64,000 nucleotides of DNA from Bacteroidetes bacterium UBA4416 (GCA_002390745.1 DGQK01000031.1:12228-76227); one strand, 5' to 3'; numbered from the stretch's first letter, positions 26,805 to 35,970 are shown. Notes: generated from the letters alone by a model not told the origin. Numbers and translations: made by a program.

Positions 26805-28532
26805 ATGCAAAAGCATTTCCACAGCATCGTATTATTTTTCCTTTCCTGCCTGATCTGTCAGCAGGCATACGGAACGCATATCGTTGGTGGCGAGTTGAAT
26901 TACAAATACCTTGGTGCGAATAACTACGAGATCAGGCTCACCGTTTACCGCGATTGTTATGTAGGCGTGCCTCCCTTCGATAACCCCGCTTTTGTAGGTA
27001 TTTTCGATTCCAACAACAATTTACTGCAAACCCTGCAAATGCCTTTCCGCGGCCTAGATACACTTCCTCCCGCCATCAACGATCCCTGTATGATTCCACC
27101 TTTGGATTTTTGCTATGAGGTCACCACTTACATCGATACCGTGAACCTGCCGCCACGCGCCGGAGGCTACCAGATCTCTTACCAGCGCTGTTGCCGGAAC
27201 CAGAACATTTTAAACATTGTGAATCCCGAATGTGTAGGCGCCACCTATTATGCCACCATTCCCGGCCCAGAAGTGGTTGCGGTGAACAGCAACCCGGTTT
27301 TCAAATTGTGGCCGCCGCCTTTTATCTGTGTCAACAAACCCTGGGTCTTCGATCAGTCTGCCATTGATCTGGATGGCGACTCTCTGGTGTATGAGCTGTT
27401 TATGCCTTACGATGGCCTCACAGCCAGCTGTCCCGTAGTTACCAATCCCACCCCTTCGCCTGCCGGGTCTACCTGCCCCAACTCTATTTCTTCATGTCCG
27501 CCGGTACCGGTAAGCCCGCCTTTTCCATCTATTGTATGGAAGAGCCCTTATACCACAACTAACATGCTGGGCGGAGTGCCGATGCAGATCAACTCTTCTA
27601 CAGGACAGGTAACGGCTACACCAAACCTGCAGGGCTATTTTGTGATAGGCATCAAGGTTAAAGAATACCGCCATGGTGTTTTTCTGAGTGAAACCAAGCG
27701 CGACTTCCAGCTCATCGTGAAAGCCTGCCCGCAGGTAGTAGTGGCAGCAGCGCAGGTGCCACAGGCCATTTGCGAAACAACCACGGTTTCTTTTACCAAC
27801 AACAGCACCGGGAGCTCGGGCCTGAGCTTCAACTGGTATTTCGGTGATCCAACCACCCTGGCCGACACGTCGCATGCCACGAGTCCAAGCTACAGCTATC
27901 CCGGAACAGGCAGCTATTCGGTAACCATGGTGGCTTATGTGAGCTCCAAACCGGCCTGCAATGACACTGTCAATACCGTAGTATCCATCAGCGAATCCTT
28001 TAAAGCATCCTTTAGCTTCACCGCTATTCCCTGTTCGGAGAACCTGGTGGCTTTTACAGCCCTCGCCGAAAACCCGCCGGGAACAAGCACAGACTGGAAA
28101 TGGAGCTTCGGAGACGGTATGACATCCACGTTACAGAACCCGAATCATCATTACACGGCCTCCGGAAATTTTCCGATCACCCTGGTGGCTTCTATCCCTA
28201 ACTCCATCAACTGTTCCGATACCCTTTCCGCACAAACCATTAATGTGGTGACCAACCCGGAAATTTATGTTCCCAATACGTTTACGCCCAACAACGATGG
28301 CTACAATGACCTGTTCAAAGTGCGCGGCCCTGATTTTGCGGTGTTCTATTTCGCCGTCTATAACCGTTGGGGGCAGCTGCTGTTCGAAACCACCGACGCT
28401 ACGCAGGGCTGGGACGGAACCTTTAAAGGCAAAGCCTCCGACCCGGGAGTTTTCGGCTATTACATCAAGGCTAAGTGTAGCGAAGGAAGCGAAGAGATCT
28501 TCAAAAAAGGAAATGTAACTCTGATACGTTGA
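26805..28532 (+). CDS. Type B T9SS cargo with PKD domains
   Basis: 575 residues. The signal peptide (MQKHFHSIVLFFLSCLICQQAYG) ends before THIVGGELNYKYLGANNYEIRLTVYRDC, the same N-terminal domain as in the gene at 4648; both carry the VPPFDNPAF, YQRCCRN and PDGDSLVY/LDGDSLVYELF motifs. Two PKD domains follow (FNWYFGDPTTLADTSHATS and WKWSFGDGMTSTLQNPNH), then the sorting domain (YVPNTFTPNNDGYNDLF, YNRWGQLLFE). A PorP gene overlaps the stop by one base. This is a second cargo-SprF pair directly after the first. Confidence 0.92.
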   Translation: MQKHFHSIVLFFLSCLICQQAYGTHIVGGELNYKYLGANNYEIRLTVYRDCYVGVPPFDNPAFVGIFDSNNNLLQTLQMPFRGLDTLPPAINDPCMIPPLDFCYEVTTYIDTVNLPPRAGGYQISYQRCCRNQNILNIVNPECVGATYYATIPGPEVVAVNSNPVFKLWPPPFICVNKPWVFDQSAIDLDGDSLVYELFMPYDGLTASCPVVTNPTPSPAGSTCPNSISSCPPVPVSPPFPSIVWKSPYTTTNMLGGVPMQINSSTGQVTATPNLQGYFVIGIKVKEYRHGVFLSETKRDFQLIVKACPQVVVAAAQVPQAICETTTVSFTNNSTGSSGLSFNWYFGDPTTLADTSHATSPSYSYPGTGSYSVTMVAYVSSKPACNDTVNTVVSISESFKASFSFTAIPCSENLVAFTALAENPPGTSTDWKWSFGDGMTSTLQNPNHHYTASGNFPITLVASIPNSINCSDTLSAQTINVVTNPEIYVPNTFTPNNDGYNDLFKVRGPDFAVFYFAVYNRWGQLLFETTDATQGWDGTFKGKASDPGVFGYYIKAKCSEGSEEIFKKGNVTLIR

Positions 28533-29566
28533 TGAAGGAAATACGGAGGCATACTTATTTTCTGAAAGCATTGCTTGTTGCTTGCTTCCTGCTGCATTCT
28601 CCTTTGTTTTCCCAGGACATTCACTTTTCGCAGTACAATGGCTCCCTGCTTAATGCCAATCCCGCGTTCGCAGGCTTTTTCGACGGCGATTACCGATTCG
28701 GTGGCATTTATCGCAGCCAATGGCAATCGGTTCCGGTGTCGTACTCAACCTTTTCAGCTTTTGGTGATACAAAGCTTAGATTGAAAAAAAACAAAAGCGA
28801 TGCCATTGGTGTAGGCATTCTCTTCAACAATGATAAGGCAGGTTATGCCAATTACACGATCAACCAGCTCTACCTTTCCGGCTCGTACATGCATAAGCTC
28901 AATGCCGACTCTACGTTATTATGGAGCACAGGCATTACGGCAGGCTATTCCAACCTGGCTTTCAATTATAACAAAATGACCTTCGATAGCCAATATGACG
29001 GAACCCGCTACAGCTCGTCCCTGGCAACCGGGGAGAACTTCGCGGCAACGTCTACCAGCTACATGGATGTATGCGCCGGCACTGTGCTTAAATATGACAT
29101 CAGGCAAAGGGCTTATATCCAGTACGGGTTCACCTATAGCCACATCAATACACCCCGCATTACCTACCAGAACAATGCATCCGTGAAGCTCGATCCAAAG
29201 GTGTATAACTACCTGTCTTTCCAGTATCCTGTAGCGCCTGCGGTAGACGTCATGATAGAGCTGCTTCACCAGAACCAGGGCAAATACAACGAGGTGATTC
29301 CATTTGCGATGTTAAAACTTCACCTGGATGAAAAGACACAGCAGCAGGTGGGGCTCGGCTTCAACTACAGGGCTAAAGATGCTGTGGTGGCACGCTTGTT
29401 TTACCAGTTCAGAACCCTCAATGCCGGGCTTGCCTACGATGTGAACACCAGCAAATTTATGGCCGCTACCAATAAGCAGGGCGCCTTCGAAATTTACTTT
29501 ACCTACATCATCCGGAAGATCGTTCCGTTTGTCCCTAAAACAAGGGTTTGTCCAATCTATATGTAA
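28532..29566 (+). CDS. PorP/SprF-family type IX membrane protein
   Basis: 344 residues from the ATG at 28532, which overlaps the cargo stop in a TGATG junction; a TTG three bases earlier is the alternative. The signal peptide ends at LHSPLFSQ and is followed by DIHFSQYNGSLLNANPAFAGFFDGDYRFGGIYRSQW, the standard PorP/SprF opening. The rest is an outer-membrane beta-barrel. Translational coupling to the 575-residue cargo indicates a dedicated partner. It is a clear paralogue of the protein at 25595. Confidence 0.93.
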   Translation: MKEIRRHTYFLKALLVACFLLHSPLFSQDIHFSQYNGSLLNANPAFAGFFDGDYRFGGIYRSQWQSVPVSYSTFSAFGDTKLRLKKNKSDAIGVGILFNNDKAGYANYTINQLYLSGSYMHKLNADSTLLWSTGITAGYSNLAFNYNKMTFDSQYDGTRYSSSLATGENFAATSTSYMDVCAGTVLKYDIRQRAYIQYGFTYSHINTPRITYQNNASVKLDPKVYNYLSFQYPVAPAVDVMIELLHQNQGKYNEVIPFAMLKLHLDEKTQQQVGLGFNYRAKDAVVARLFYQFRTLNAGLAYDVNTSKFMAATNKQGAFEIYFTYIIRKIVPFVPKTRVCPIYM

Positions 29567-29573
29567 ATGTGTT

Positions 29574-31535
29574 ATGCTTAAACAGAAGCTCTCTATAATC
29601 ATATTGCTGTGTTGCCTTTGTGCGGGGACAGCCGGTGCACAAAGCATCAAAAAACTCCTGAAACAGGGTGAGGATGCTATGAAGATCAGGGATTACTCAT
29701 CGGCAGCACAGATCTATAACCAGGTTATTCTGCTCGACTCTTCGCGCATCGAGTACCAGGTCTTATTTGCCGATGCCTCACGCCTCAACTATGATGAAGA
29801 AACGGCGCTGCACTGGTACCAGAAGATCTATAAAAAAGACAATGGCAAGGTATACAAGGAAGTTCCCTTCTACATGGCTACTCACCTGAAAACCGCAGGC
29901 CGTTACAAGGAAGCCAAAAAGCTCTTCGATAAATATTATAAAAAGCAACGCAACAGTAAAGATGCGGCAAAGAAGAAGCTCGCTGCCAAAGCCAAACAGG
30001 AATACGAATCCTGCGACATTGCACAAATTCTCATCAAAAATCCGGTTGCTGTAAAAGTGTATCACCTCGACAGCATGGTGAACAGCAGGGTGAGCGAGTA
30101 TGCGCCTTTCGAATACGACAGCATCCTGTATTTTTCCTCGCTTCGCGATCAGTCGGAAAAAGATAAAAATGCAATCGGTTATAATAAATTGTACACAGCT
30201 CATAAATCACCGCTAAAGCCCAACCGCTGGCAAAAAGCAAAAGAGCTCGACAGCCTTTTCAACAAGCACGGCATTCATAATGCAAACACAGCCTTCAACA
30301 GCGATTTTACAAAGCTCCTGGTGTCGCGTTGCGGGGCTGTCAATGCAAGCCAGTATACCTGCGAGATCTACGGCTCCGACTTTGTGGAAGGGCACTGGAC
30401 GGAATTAAAAAAGCTGCCTTCGCCCATCAATGTGCCGGGAAGCAACACCACACAGCCCTGCCTGAGCGAGCTAAACGGCAAGCCGGTACTGTTCTTTTCC
30501 AGCAACCGCAGTCCCGGAGAAGGGGGCATGGACATCTGGTATGCTTACATGAATGCGGATGGGAGCTTTGAAACACCGGTAAATGCAGGCAATAAGATCA
30601 ATACCGTGGAAGATGATATCACGCCCTGGTTTGTGAAGGAAAACAACATGCTGTATTTTAGTAGTACCTGGCACAAGGGCCTCGGCAACTTCGATATTTT
30701 TCAGTCGGTCTATAAAGACAATGCCTTTGCAGAGCCTCAGAATGCGGGTTACCCGATCAACAGCAGCAACAACGATATTTACTACAGCGTCAGCTCCAAA
30801 AAAGACCGCGCTTATATTTCTTCCAATCGCATCGGCTCCTATTTCGAGGACAAACCCAATTGCTGCAACGACATCTATACCTTTACTATCACACCGCTTA
30901 CAGAGCCTGTAAAACCAGTGGATACAACAGAGCTGATCATTAACCAGATGAAAGTACTGGTGCCTCTGACCTTGTATTTTCATAACGACGAGCCCGATCC
31001 GAAAACAAAAGCGATCATTACCAAAAAGAACTACAAAAAAACGTATGAGGACTACATCGCCTTAAAGCCGCGCTACCTTGCCGAATACCCGAAAGGGCTT
31101 GAGGGCGATGGCAGGGATTATGCGCTGAACCGCGTGGAAAATTTCTTTGAGGACAGCGTGGATGCCGGCATGCAGGACCTCGAGCGCTTTGCGGTTCTCC
31201 TCGGCCAGGTGCTGGAGCGTGGCGAAAAAGTGAAGATCACCATGAAAGGCTATTGCAGCCCGCTTGCCAGTACTGATTATAATGTGAACCTGGCCAAGCG
31301 CCGCATCAGCAGCCTGCGGAACTATTTTATGGAATATGAGAACGGAAAATTTGTTAAATACGTCGATAATCCCAACGAAAAAGAAGGAAGGATCGAGTTC
31401 TTTAACGAAGACATCGGCGAACTTCCCGTAAGTACTGTCAGCGACGACGTCAAAGATGTGAGGAACTCTGTCTACAGCCCTTATGCCGCAGCGGAAAGAA
31501 AGATCCAGATCATCGCCATCAGTTACCTGAAATAG
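29574..31535 (+). CDS. TPR-PD40-OmpA envelope protein, PorE-like
   Basis: 653 residues from the ATG at 29574, 7 nt after the porP stop. A frame starting at 29529 would overlap porP and hide the signal peptide MLKQKLSIIILLCCLCAGTAGAQ. Domain order: TPR-like helices (about 25-130; LKQGEDAMKIRDYSSAAQIYNQV), a PD40/WD40-like propeller (about 160-430; VLFFSSNRSPGEGGMDIWYA, LYFSSTWHKGLGNFDIFQ), and an OmpA-like domain (about 520-653; GEKVKITMKGYCSPLASTDYNVNLAKRRI). PorE of Porphyromonas has this TPR-propeller-CRD-OmpA order and ties type IX secretion to peptidoglycan. Here it ends a cluster of two cargo-PorP pairs, so it probably serves them. Confidence 0.88.
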   Translation: MLKQKLSIIILLCCLCAGTAGAQSIKKLLKQGEDAMKIRDYSSAAQIYNQVILLDSSRIEYQVLFADASRLNYDEETALHWYQKIYKKDNGKVYKEVPFYMATHLKTAGRYKEAKKLFDKYYKKQRNSKDAAKKKLAAKAKQEYESCDIAQILIKNPVAVKVYHLDSMVNSRVSEYAPFEYDSILYFSSLRDQSEKDKNAIGYNKLYTAHKSPLKPNRWQKAKELDSLFNKHGIHNANTAFNSDFTKLLVSRCGAVNASQYTCEIYGSDFVEGHWTELKKLPSPINVPGSNTTQPCLSELNGKPVLFFSSNRSPGEGGMDIWYAYMNADGSFETPVNAGNKINTVEDDITPWFVKENNMLYFSSTWHKGLGNFDIFQSVYKDNAFAEPQNAGYPINSSNNDIYYSVSSKKDRAYISSNRIGSYFEDKPNCCNDIYTFTITPLTEPVKPVDTTELIINQMKVLVPLTLYFHNDEPDPKTKAIITKKNYKKTYEDYIALKPRYLAEYPKGLEGDGRDYALNRVENFFEDSVDAGMQDLERFAVLLGQVLERGEKVKITMKGYCSPLASTDYNVNLAKRRISSLRNYFMEYENGKFVKYVDNPNEKEGRIEFFNEDIGELPVSTVSDDVKDVRNSVYSPYAAAERKIQIIAISYLK

Positions 31536-31555
31536 CCCTGGCACAAGTATTTATA

Positions 31556-31594
31556 ACAGGTTTTGGCTTTTGTTTACCGCTGAAAAGCCTGTTT
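31556..31594 (+). terminator. Possible terminator after the type IX cluster
   Basis: AACAG...GCTTTT can pair with AAAAGC...CTGTT around an 11-nt loop, with a bulge on the 5' side, and a short T run follows. It is in the right place, 20 nt after the stop at 31535, but the stem is imperfect. Confidence 0.35.
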
Positions 31595-31755
31595 TCGCAG
31601 AAAAGAGGCACCAAGTTTACCAGTTATCCCGCAAAAATAACCACTTACAAAATCGCGATTTAATTTCGATATGAAAAGGCAATATTTGCAGTGGAATAAC
31701 GTGAATACACACGGAAAAGGGGCCAGAAACATTAACAAAAAGATAGTATTGGCTT

Positions 31756-31787
31756 ATTGTTATTTAAAAACCTTTTTACTATGTTTG
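31756..31787 (+). promoter_or_regulatory. Promoter of the exbB-tonB operon
   Basis: ATTG (31756-31759), a 20-nt spacer and TATGTTTG (31780-31787) match the Bacteroidota promoter. The predicted start is near 31793, giving a leader of about 37 nt before the ATG at 31830. The 294-nt gap upstream holds nothing else obvious apart from the possible terminator. Confidence 0.65.
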
Positions 31788-31829
31788 GCGTCATTCTAAA
31801 AATCAGAAACTAACTAAAAATCAATAATT

Positions 31830-32633
31830 ATGAAACAAAACAAAACATCAGGAGGTTTTCCACTAATCGTGTCCGCATTAGCGATTGTAATTTGCCTTGT
31901 AATAGGTATCATCGTTTACAAATTTGTATTGGGAGCAGCCGGTAATTTTGATGCAGACGGTCCTGAAAAAGGTCACCCGTTGAACTTCTTCGGTATCATG
32001 TACAAAGGTGGGTTTATTGTACCAATCCTCCTCGGAACTTTATTTACCGTATTGACATTCTTCTTCGAGCGTTTAATCACGATCCAAAAAGCAAACGGCC
32101 GCGGTGCTGCTGATAAATTTGTTGCCAAGATCAAAAACCTCGTAGCTTCAGGCGACCTGGATGCAGCTATCGCTGAGTGCGACAAACAGCAAGGCTCTTT
32201 AGGAAACGTTGTTCGCGAAGGCTTATTAAAATACAAATTCGTTGAGAACGATCCTACCATGGATAAAGAAGCAAAAGTAGCAGCGATCACCAAAGCACTC
32301 GAAGAAGCAACTGCGCTCGAATTGCCAATGTTATCCAAAAACTTAAGCGTGATCTCTACCTGTGCGTCTATCGGTACCCTCGTTGGTCTGATCGGAACGG
32401 TTGTAGGTATGATCCGTGCCTTCGGTGCCTTAGCTGCAGCTGGTACTCCTGATACAGCGGCTCTCGCAACAGGTATCTCCGAGGCCCTCGTAAACACACT
32501 GGTTGGTATCTTGTCTTCTGCTTTAGCGATCATTTTCTACAACTTCTTCTCAAACCGTGTGGATCAGATCACCTTTGCAATGGACGAGGCTGGTTTCTCT
32601 ATCGTACAGGAGTTCCAGACACGTGCAAAATAA
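31830..32633 (+). CDS. exbB: MotA/TolQ/ExbB proton channel protein
   Basis: 267 residues. An N-terminal helix (about 10-32), a second around 62-80 (FIVPILLGTLFTVLTFFFERL), a cytoplasmic helical domain and two further helices with the conserved ExbB channel region (ISTCASIGTLVGLIGTVVGMIRAFGAL and GISEALVNTLVGILSSALAIIFYNFF). The TxxxLGLxGTVxGxI-like block is the pore-lining signature. With the two ExbD proteins and TonB that follow, it forms the inner-membrane motor that uses the proton gradient to drive outer-membrane transporters. The gene starts the operon, 42 nt after a predicted transcription start. Confidence 0.92.
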   Translation: MKQNKTSGGFPLIVSALAIVICLVIGIIVYKFVLGAAGNFDADGPEKGHPLNFFGIMYKGGFIVPILLGTLFTVLTFFFERLITIQKANGRGAADKFVAKIKNLVASGDLDAAIAECDKQQGSLGNVVREGLLKYKFVENDPTMDKEAKVAAITKALEEATALELPMLSKNLSVISTCASIGTLVGLIGTVVGMIRAFGALAAAGTPDTAALATGISEALVNTLVGILSSALAIIFYNFFSNRVDQITFAMDEAGFSIVQEFQTRAK

Positions 32634-32701
32634 GTTCATCTTCCTTTATGGAAATGAAAGACCGATCGAATCTAAATACTAACAGAACTAATTAATAAGA
32701 C

Positions 32702-33382
32702 ATGGGAAAGATTAAAGTCGCAAAACACGCTCCGTCTATCGACATGACGCCGATGGTGGATCTGGCTTTCCTTCTGGTGACCTTCTTCATGCTCACGGCA
32801 TCTTTCAGGATGGCTGAGCCTGTGGTGGTTGATCCTCCGGCGTCTCATTCGGATAAAACCTTGCCGGAGAATACCATCCTGGTAACCGTTGATAATAACG
32901 GCAGGGCCTTTTTCGGGATCGGAAACGGTGAAGCAAAAATCAATGCCTTAGCCAAGATCAGCGAGAAATACGGAGTGAAGTTCACAGCCGACCAGGTGAA
33001 GAAATTCGGTGGCTTATCCAGCTTCGGGGTTGAGGTGAAAGACCTGCCGCGTTACCTGGATGCTTCGGAGGCTGAGCGTTTGAGGTTCCAGCCTCAGAAA
33101 GGTGTTCCGCTCGACTCTTTGAATAACCAGCTGAAAGACTGGATCACTTATGGGGCAACAGAGTTGAATGTAATTTATACAAGGAACAGAGACGAAGCCA
33201 AGGAAAAGAATATCGAGTTTAAAGGTGAAAAGCCACGCTACGCGATCAAAGCAGATGCGAAGGCTAAATACATTTATGTAAAAGATGTATTCAAAACCTT
33301 TACCGACATGAAAATTTATACCTTCAATCTGATCACGTCGATGGAAGGTGGAGAAACCAAGCCTGCAGGAGCAGGACATTAA
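32702..33382 (+). CDS. exbD: ExbD/TolR biopolymer transport protein, first copy
   Basis: 226 residues. The N-terminal helix carries the family signature SIDMTPMVDLAFLLVTFFMLTASF with the proton-carrying Asp in MVD. A periplasmic domain follows, longer than the ~140 residues of proteobacterial ExbD, which is normal in this phylum. It lies 68 nt after exbB and 22 nt before the second exbD. Tandem, non-identical ExbD genes are usual in Bacteroidota; the pair may form mixed dimers in the channel. Confidence 0.9.
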   Translation: MGKIKVAKHAPSIDMTPMVDLAFLLVTFFMLTASFRMAEPVVVDPPASHSDKTLPENTILVTVDNNGRAFFGIGNGEAKINALAKISEKYGVKFTADQVKKFGGLSSFGVEVKDLPRYLDASEAERLRFQPQKGVPLDSLNNQLKDWITYGATELNVIYTRNRDEAKEKNIEFKGEKPRYAIKADAKAKYIYVKDVFKTFTDMKIYTFNLITSMEGGETKPAGAGH

Positions 33383-33404
33383 TAACTAATTAAATTAACT
33401 TGAT

Positions 33405-34046
33405 ATGGCAGAGATAGCAGACAGTGGCGGTGGCGGTCATAAAAAAGGCGGTAAGAAGCGGGCCAAGAAACAAAGCACGCGTGTTGACATGACACCGATG
33501 GTGGATTTGGCCTTCTTATTATTGACCTTCTTCGTATTGACCTCAACCTTTAGTAAGCCAAAAAGCATGGAGTTGAGCTTACCGGCTGATCCACCTCCAA
33601 ACAGCCCACCCCCACCTGAAATTAAAAAAGGTGTTACGTTTTTATTGACAAAAGATGACCGTATTTTTTATTATGTAGGTCAATTTTACGGCCCGGAAAA
33701 TGATAAAGGAAAACCGGCTACTCAATTATCTGAAACCAATTTTGGCCCGAACGGTTTACACAAATTACTTGCGGAACAAAATAAGTGGGCGATAGATGAG
33801 ATTGAAAAGCTGACAGCACAAAACAAAGCAAAAACGCTGGCTGATAGTACTTTTAAGCGTCTCGCCGTGGAAAAAACAGCTGATCCGAATGCAATCACTG
33901 TGCTTATCAAAACAGACGACCAGGCAACTTATAAAAATGCTATTGATATGCTGGATGAGCTAAAGATTAATAACGTTGGTAAGCGTGTCTTAGGTGTTGA
34001 GATGTCTGCGCCGGAATATGCATTATTACAAGAAAAAATCAAATAA
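33405..34046 (+). CDS. exbD: ExbD/TolR biopolymer transport protein, second copy
   Basis: 213 residues. A glycine- and lysine-rich N-terminus (SGGGGHKKGGKKRAKKQST) precedes the membrane helix with RVDMTPMVDLAFLLLTFFVLTSTF, again with the conserved Asp. The periplasmic part differs from the first copy and starts with a proline-rich hinge (PADPPPNSPPPPEIKKG). It ends 2 nt before tonB, so the two are coupled. The region is somewhat more AT-rich than its neighbours. Confidence 0.9.
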   Translation: MAEIADSGGGGHKKGGKKRAKKQSTRVDMTPMVDLAFLLLTFFVLTSTFSKPKSMELSLPADPPPNSPPPPEIKKGVTFLLTKDDRIFYYVGQFYGPENDKGKPATQLSETNFGPNGLHKLLAEQNKWAIDEIEKLTAQNKAKTLADSTFKRLAVEKTADPNAITVLIKTDDQATYKNAIDMLDELKINNVGKRVLGVEMSAPEYALLQEKIK

Positions 34047-34048
34047 TC

Positions 34049-34855
34049 ATGGCAGGAAATTGGAATAGCGTAGTAGACGACTCCAGGAACGATATCGTTT
34101 TTGAAGGGCGTAACCAGAAGTACGGCGCGTACGACTTGCGTCGCAGGTACAACTGGACAGTCACCATCATCCTGGCAAGTATGGTTGGGACTTTATTGTT
34201 AGGGATGGGTGTAAAAGCCATCTTAGGATTAAGGGGGGAGGAAGTGGAAAAACAACCGGTGCTCGATATGACCACCATTGATTTGACACCGCCGCCGGCT
34301 GATAAAAACGAGCCACCGCCACCACCACCACCACCACCGCCACCGGTAATGGAAACAGTGAAATTCGTTCCTCCGGTGATCAAGGATGACGCGGTAGAAA
34401 CCGATCCGCCTCCTCCTCAGGAAAAGCTGACGGAAACGAATGTCAGTACTGTGACTCAGGAAGGTGACGGGGATGCGGTTGTTGTTCCGAGCGAAGGCCC
34501 TACCGGCAACGGTGTGGTTGAGGAAAAAGCGCCGGAGATCTTTACCGTGGTAGAAGAGATGCCTGAGTTCCCGGGTGGGCCAATGGAAATGATGAAGTAC
34601 ATTCAGAAGAACATTCAATACCCTCAAATGGCGAAAGAAGCCGGCTTAAGCGGTAAATGCTTCCTGAAATTCGTTGTAAACGGTAACGGTAACATCAGCG
34701 ACGTACAGGTATTAAAAGGTGTTCCTGGCTGCCAGGAGTGCGATAAAGAAGCGATCCGCGTGGTGAAGTCCATGCCGAACTGGAAGCCGGGTAAACAAAA
34801 CGGCCGCTCCGTGCCGGTATTCTTCAACTTACCGATCAACTTCCAGTTGAAATAA
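34049..34855 (+). CDS. tonB: Energy transducer TonB
   Basis: 268 residues. A cytoplasmic N-terminal stretch (FEGRNQKYGAYDLRRRYN, typical of Bacteroidota TonB) is followed by one membrane helix (about 35-55), a proline-rich periplasmic spacer with a run of about twelve prolines (near 90-101), and the C-terminal TonB domain (about 185-268; QYPQMAKEAGLSGKCFLKFVV, DKEAIRVVKSMPNWKPGKQNG). The proline run is coded by CCA/CCG repeats near 34310-34347, a site prone to length change. It links the ExbB/ExbD motor to outer-membrane receptors. A terminator follows. Confidence 0.95.
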   Translation: MAGNWNSVVDDSRNDIVFEGRNQKYGAYDLRRRYNWTVTIILASMVGTLLLGMGVKAILGLRGEEVEKQPVLDMTTIDLTPPPADKNEPPPPPPPPPPPVMETVKFVPPVIKDDAVETDPPPPQEKLTETNVSTVTQEGDGDAVVVPSEGPTGNGVVEEKAPEIFTVVEEMPEFPGGPMEMMKYIQKNIQYPQMAKEAGLSGKCFLKFVVNGNGNISDVQVLKGVPGCQECDKEAIRVVKSMPNWKPGKQNGRSVPVFFNLPINFQLK

Positions 34856-34874
34856 ACCTTTGTTTTAAACATTT

Positions 34875-34910
34875 AAAATCCTTCCCCAAAACCGGTGGAA
34901 GGATTTTTTT
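34875..34910 (+). terminator. Terminator of the exbB-tonB operon
   Basis: AAAATCCTTCC (34875-34885) pairs perfectly with GGAAGGATTTT (34897-34907), followed by T residues to 34911. It lies 19 nt after the tonB stop. A strong intrinsic terminator. Confidence 0.9.
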
Positions 34911-35053
34911 TAAGCAAAGATTTATCATGCGTACTTTTGAGAGCCTCTGGCTCCCTTTGCTGGAGGCCAAAGTCAGAACAGTTAAAGAGCCCCGGCGATT
35001 GATTTACAAGAAAAAACAATAGATCTATCCCCTTAACAAAATTCATTCATGCC

Positions 35054-35284
35054 ATGAAACGTCATCCAAACGAACTGATCAATCTGGCCTTCAGTGGCCT
35101 GATGGTTTTGGTAACCCTGACCGGGGCTATCCTGTTTTTATTTACCGATTTTTACAGCAACAGGGTCTGGGGAAAAAACCGCTATATCCTGGCAGGTATC
35201 TTTCTGATCTATGCTGTATACAGATCCTACCGCATGAGCCTCACCATCAGAAGGAGCAAAGCGGAAGAAGGTGGAGAAGAATAA
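35054..35284 (+). CDS. Small two-helix membrane protein
   Basis: 76 residues with two hydrophobic helices (about 13-31 and 43-58) and a charged C-terminus (RRSKAEEGGEE). I do not recognise a named family. It follows the tonB terminator by about 140 nt and converges with the gene at 35294, with 9 nt between the stops. The even helix pattern, a sensible ATG and unremarkable codon use make it likely to be real. Function unknown. Confidence 0.65.
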   Translation: MKRHPNELINLAFSGLMVLVTLTGAILFLFTDFYSNRVWGKNRYILAGIFLIYAVYRSYRMSLTIRRSKAEEGGEE

Positions 35285-35293
35285 ATTACCGGG

Positions 35294-35968
35294 TTAAATG
35301 AAGCGTGGTGTAAAGCCGCCCTGTGTACAGCCCGGAACGGGAATCAGGTTATCGCCGCTCTGGTCGATGCCGGCCAGGTTCATGATGTTATTGTACCAGC
35401 TTTTCTTATAAGACGGATCGATGTCTGCAACTTTTACCAACACATGATAACCGCCTCGCGTTTCCAATACCGTGAGGCATGAAGGATTGATGAATGTTTT
35501 GATCTGCTCCAGGATTTGCGGGTCTTTCACGTCCACATCCACATCAATGTGATACTTATTGCTACACGACACCTGTATCTCGTTCATGGCTTCCTGTTGA
35601 GGATTAATGGTGTTATGACCCGCCTGGATTTTTTTGGCAAAATTCACCAGTGAGGAATAGGTAGCTTTCCAGAGATCGCGTGGGTTGACGCTAATGTAGA
35701 GGGCAAGCGCCTCCTGGGGAATGGGATTTCCGTTTTGCCTGTAAGATCCGACAGCACATTCGAGCTGCCGGATCTTATCAAATAGCATGTCTTTCCTGCT
35801 TGTAAAGCGTTTCAGCTGCTGCTTGTCGGACTTAATGACCGCGTCGCCGCTGAGGTACTTGCTGCGTGCAAGCAGGCTGATGTAATACTGTTCCTGAGCA
35901 TTGCACTCGGGCAGCCAGGCAATAAAGTTCTTAAGAAGCTGTTCGTCAAGAATAACCTGGTAGTTCAT
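35294..35968 (-). CDS. Small archaeo-eukaryotic primase-like protein
   Basis: 224 residues, no signal peptide or membrane helix. Three motifs resemble the archaeo-eukaryotic primase/PrimPol fold: HIDVDVDVKD with D142, D144 and D146 (motif I, hDxD), TRGGYHVLVKV with His175 (motif II, sxH), and GIDQSGDNLIPVPGCTQGG with D202/D206 before the VPG turn (motif III region). In that fold these residues bind metal and nucleotide. There is no helicase or zinc-finger partner. It starts 2 nt after the TPR gene, so it is probably the last gene of that operon. A domesticated or non-catalytic primase-like protein is equally possible; the assignment rests on motif pattern only. Confidence 0.5.
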   Translation of the reverse strand: MNYQVILDEQLLKNFIAWLPECNAQEQYYISLLARSKYLSGDAVIKSDKQQLKRFTSRKDMLFDKIRQLECAVGSYRQNGNPIPQEALALYISVNPRDLWKATYSSLVNFAKKIQAGHNTINPQQEAMNEIQVSCSNKYHIDVDVDVKDPQILEQIKTFINPSCLTVLETRGGYHVLVKVADIDPSYKKSWYNNIMNLAGIDQSGDNLIPVPGCTQGGFTPRFI

Positions 35969-35970
35969 TC

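Noticed and set aside
34310..34347. CCA/CCG microsatellite
   Set aside because: It codes for the proline-rich spacer of TonB, which is expected. It is noted in the gene entry, not as a separate repeat element.
34928..34980. A third twin-hairpin element after tonB
   Set aside because: Only TTGAGAGCCTC resembles the first loop (one mismatch). The flanking 9-nt segments do not pair and the second loop is absent. At most a remnant.
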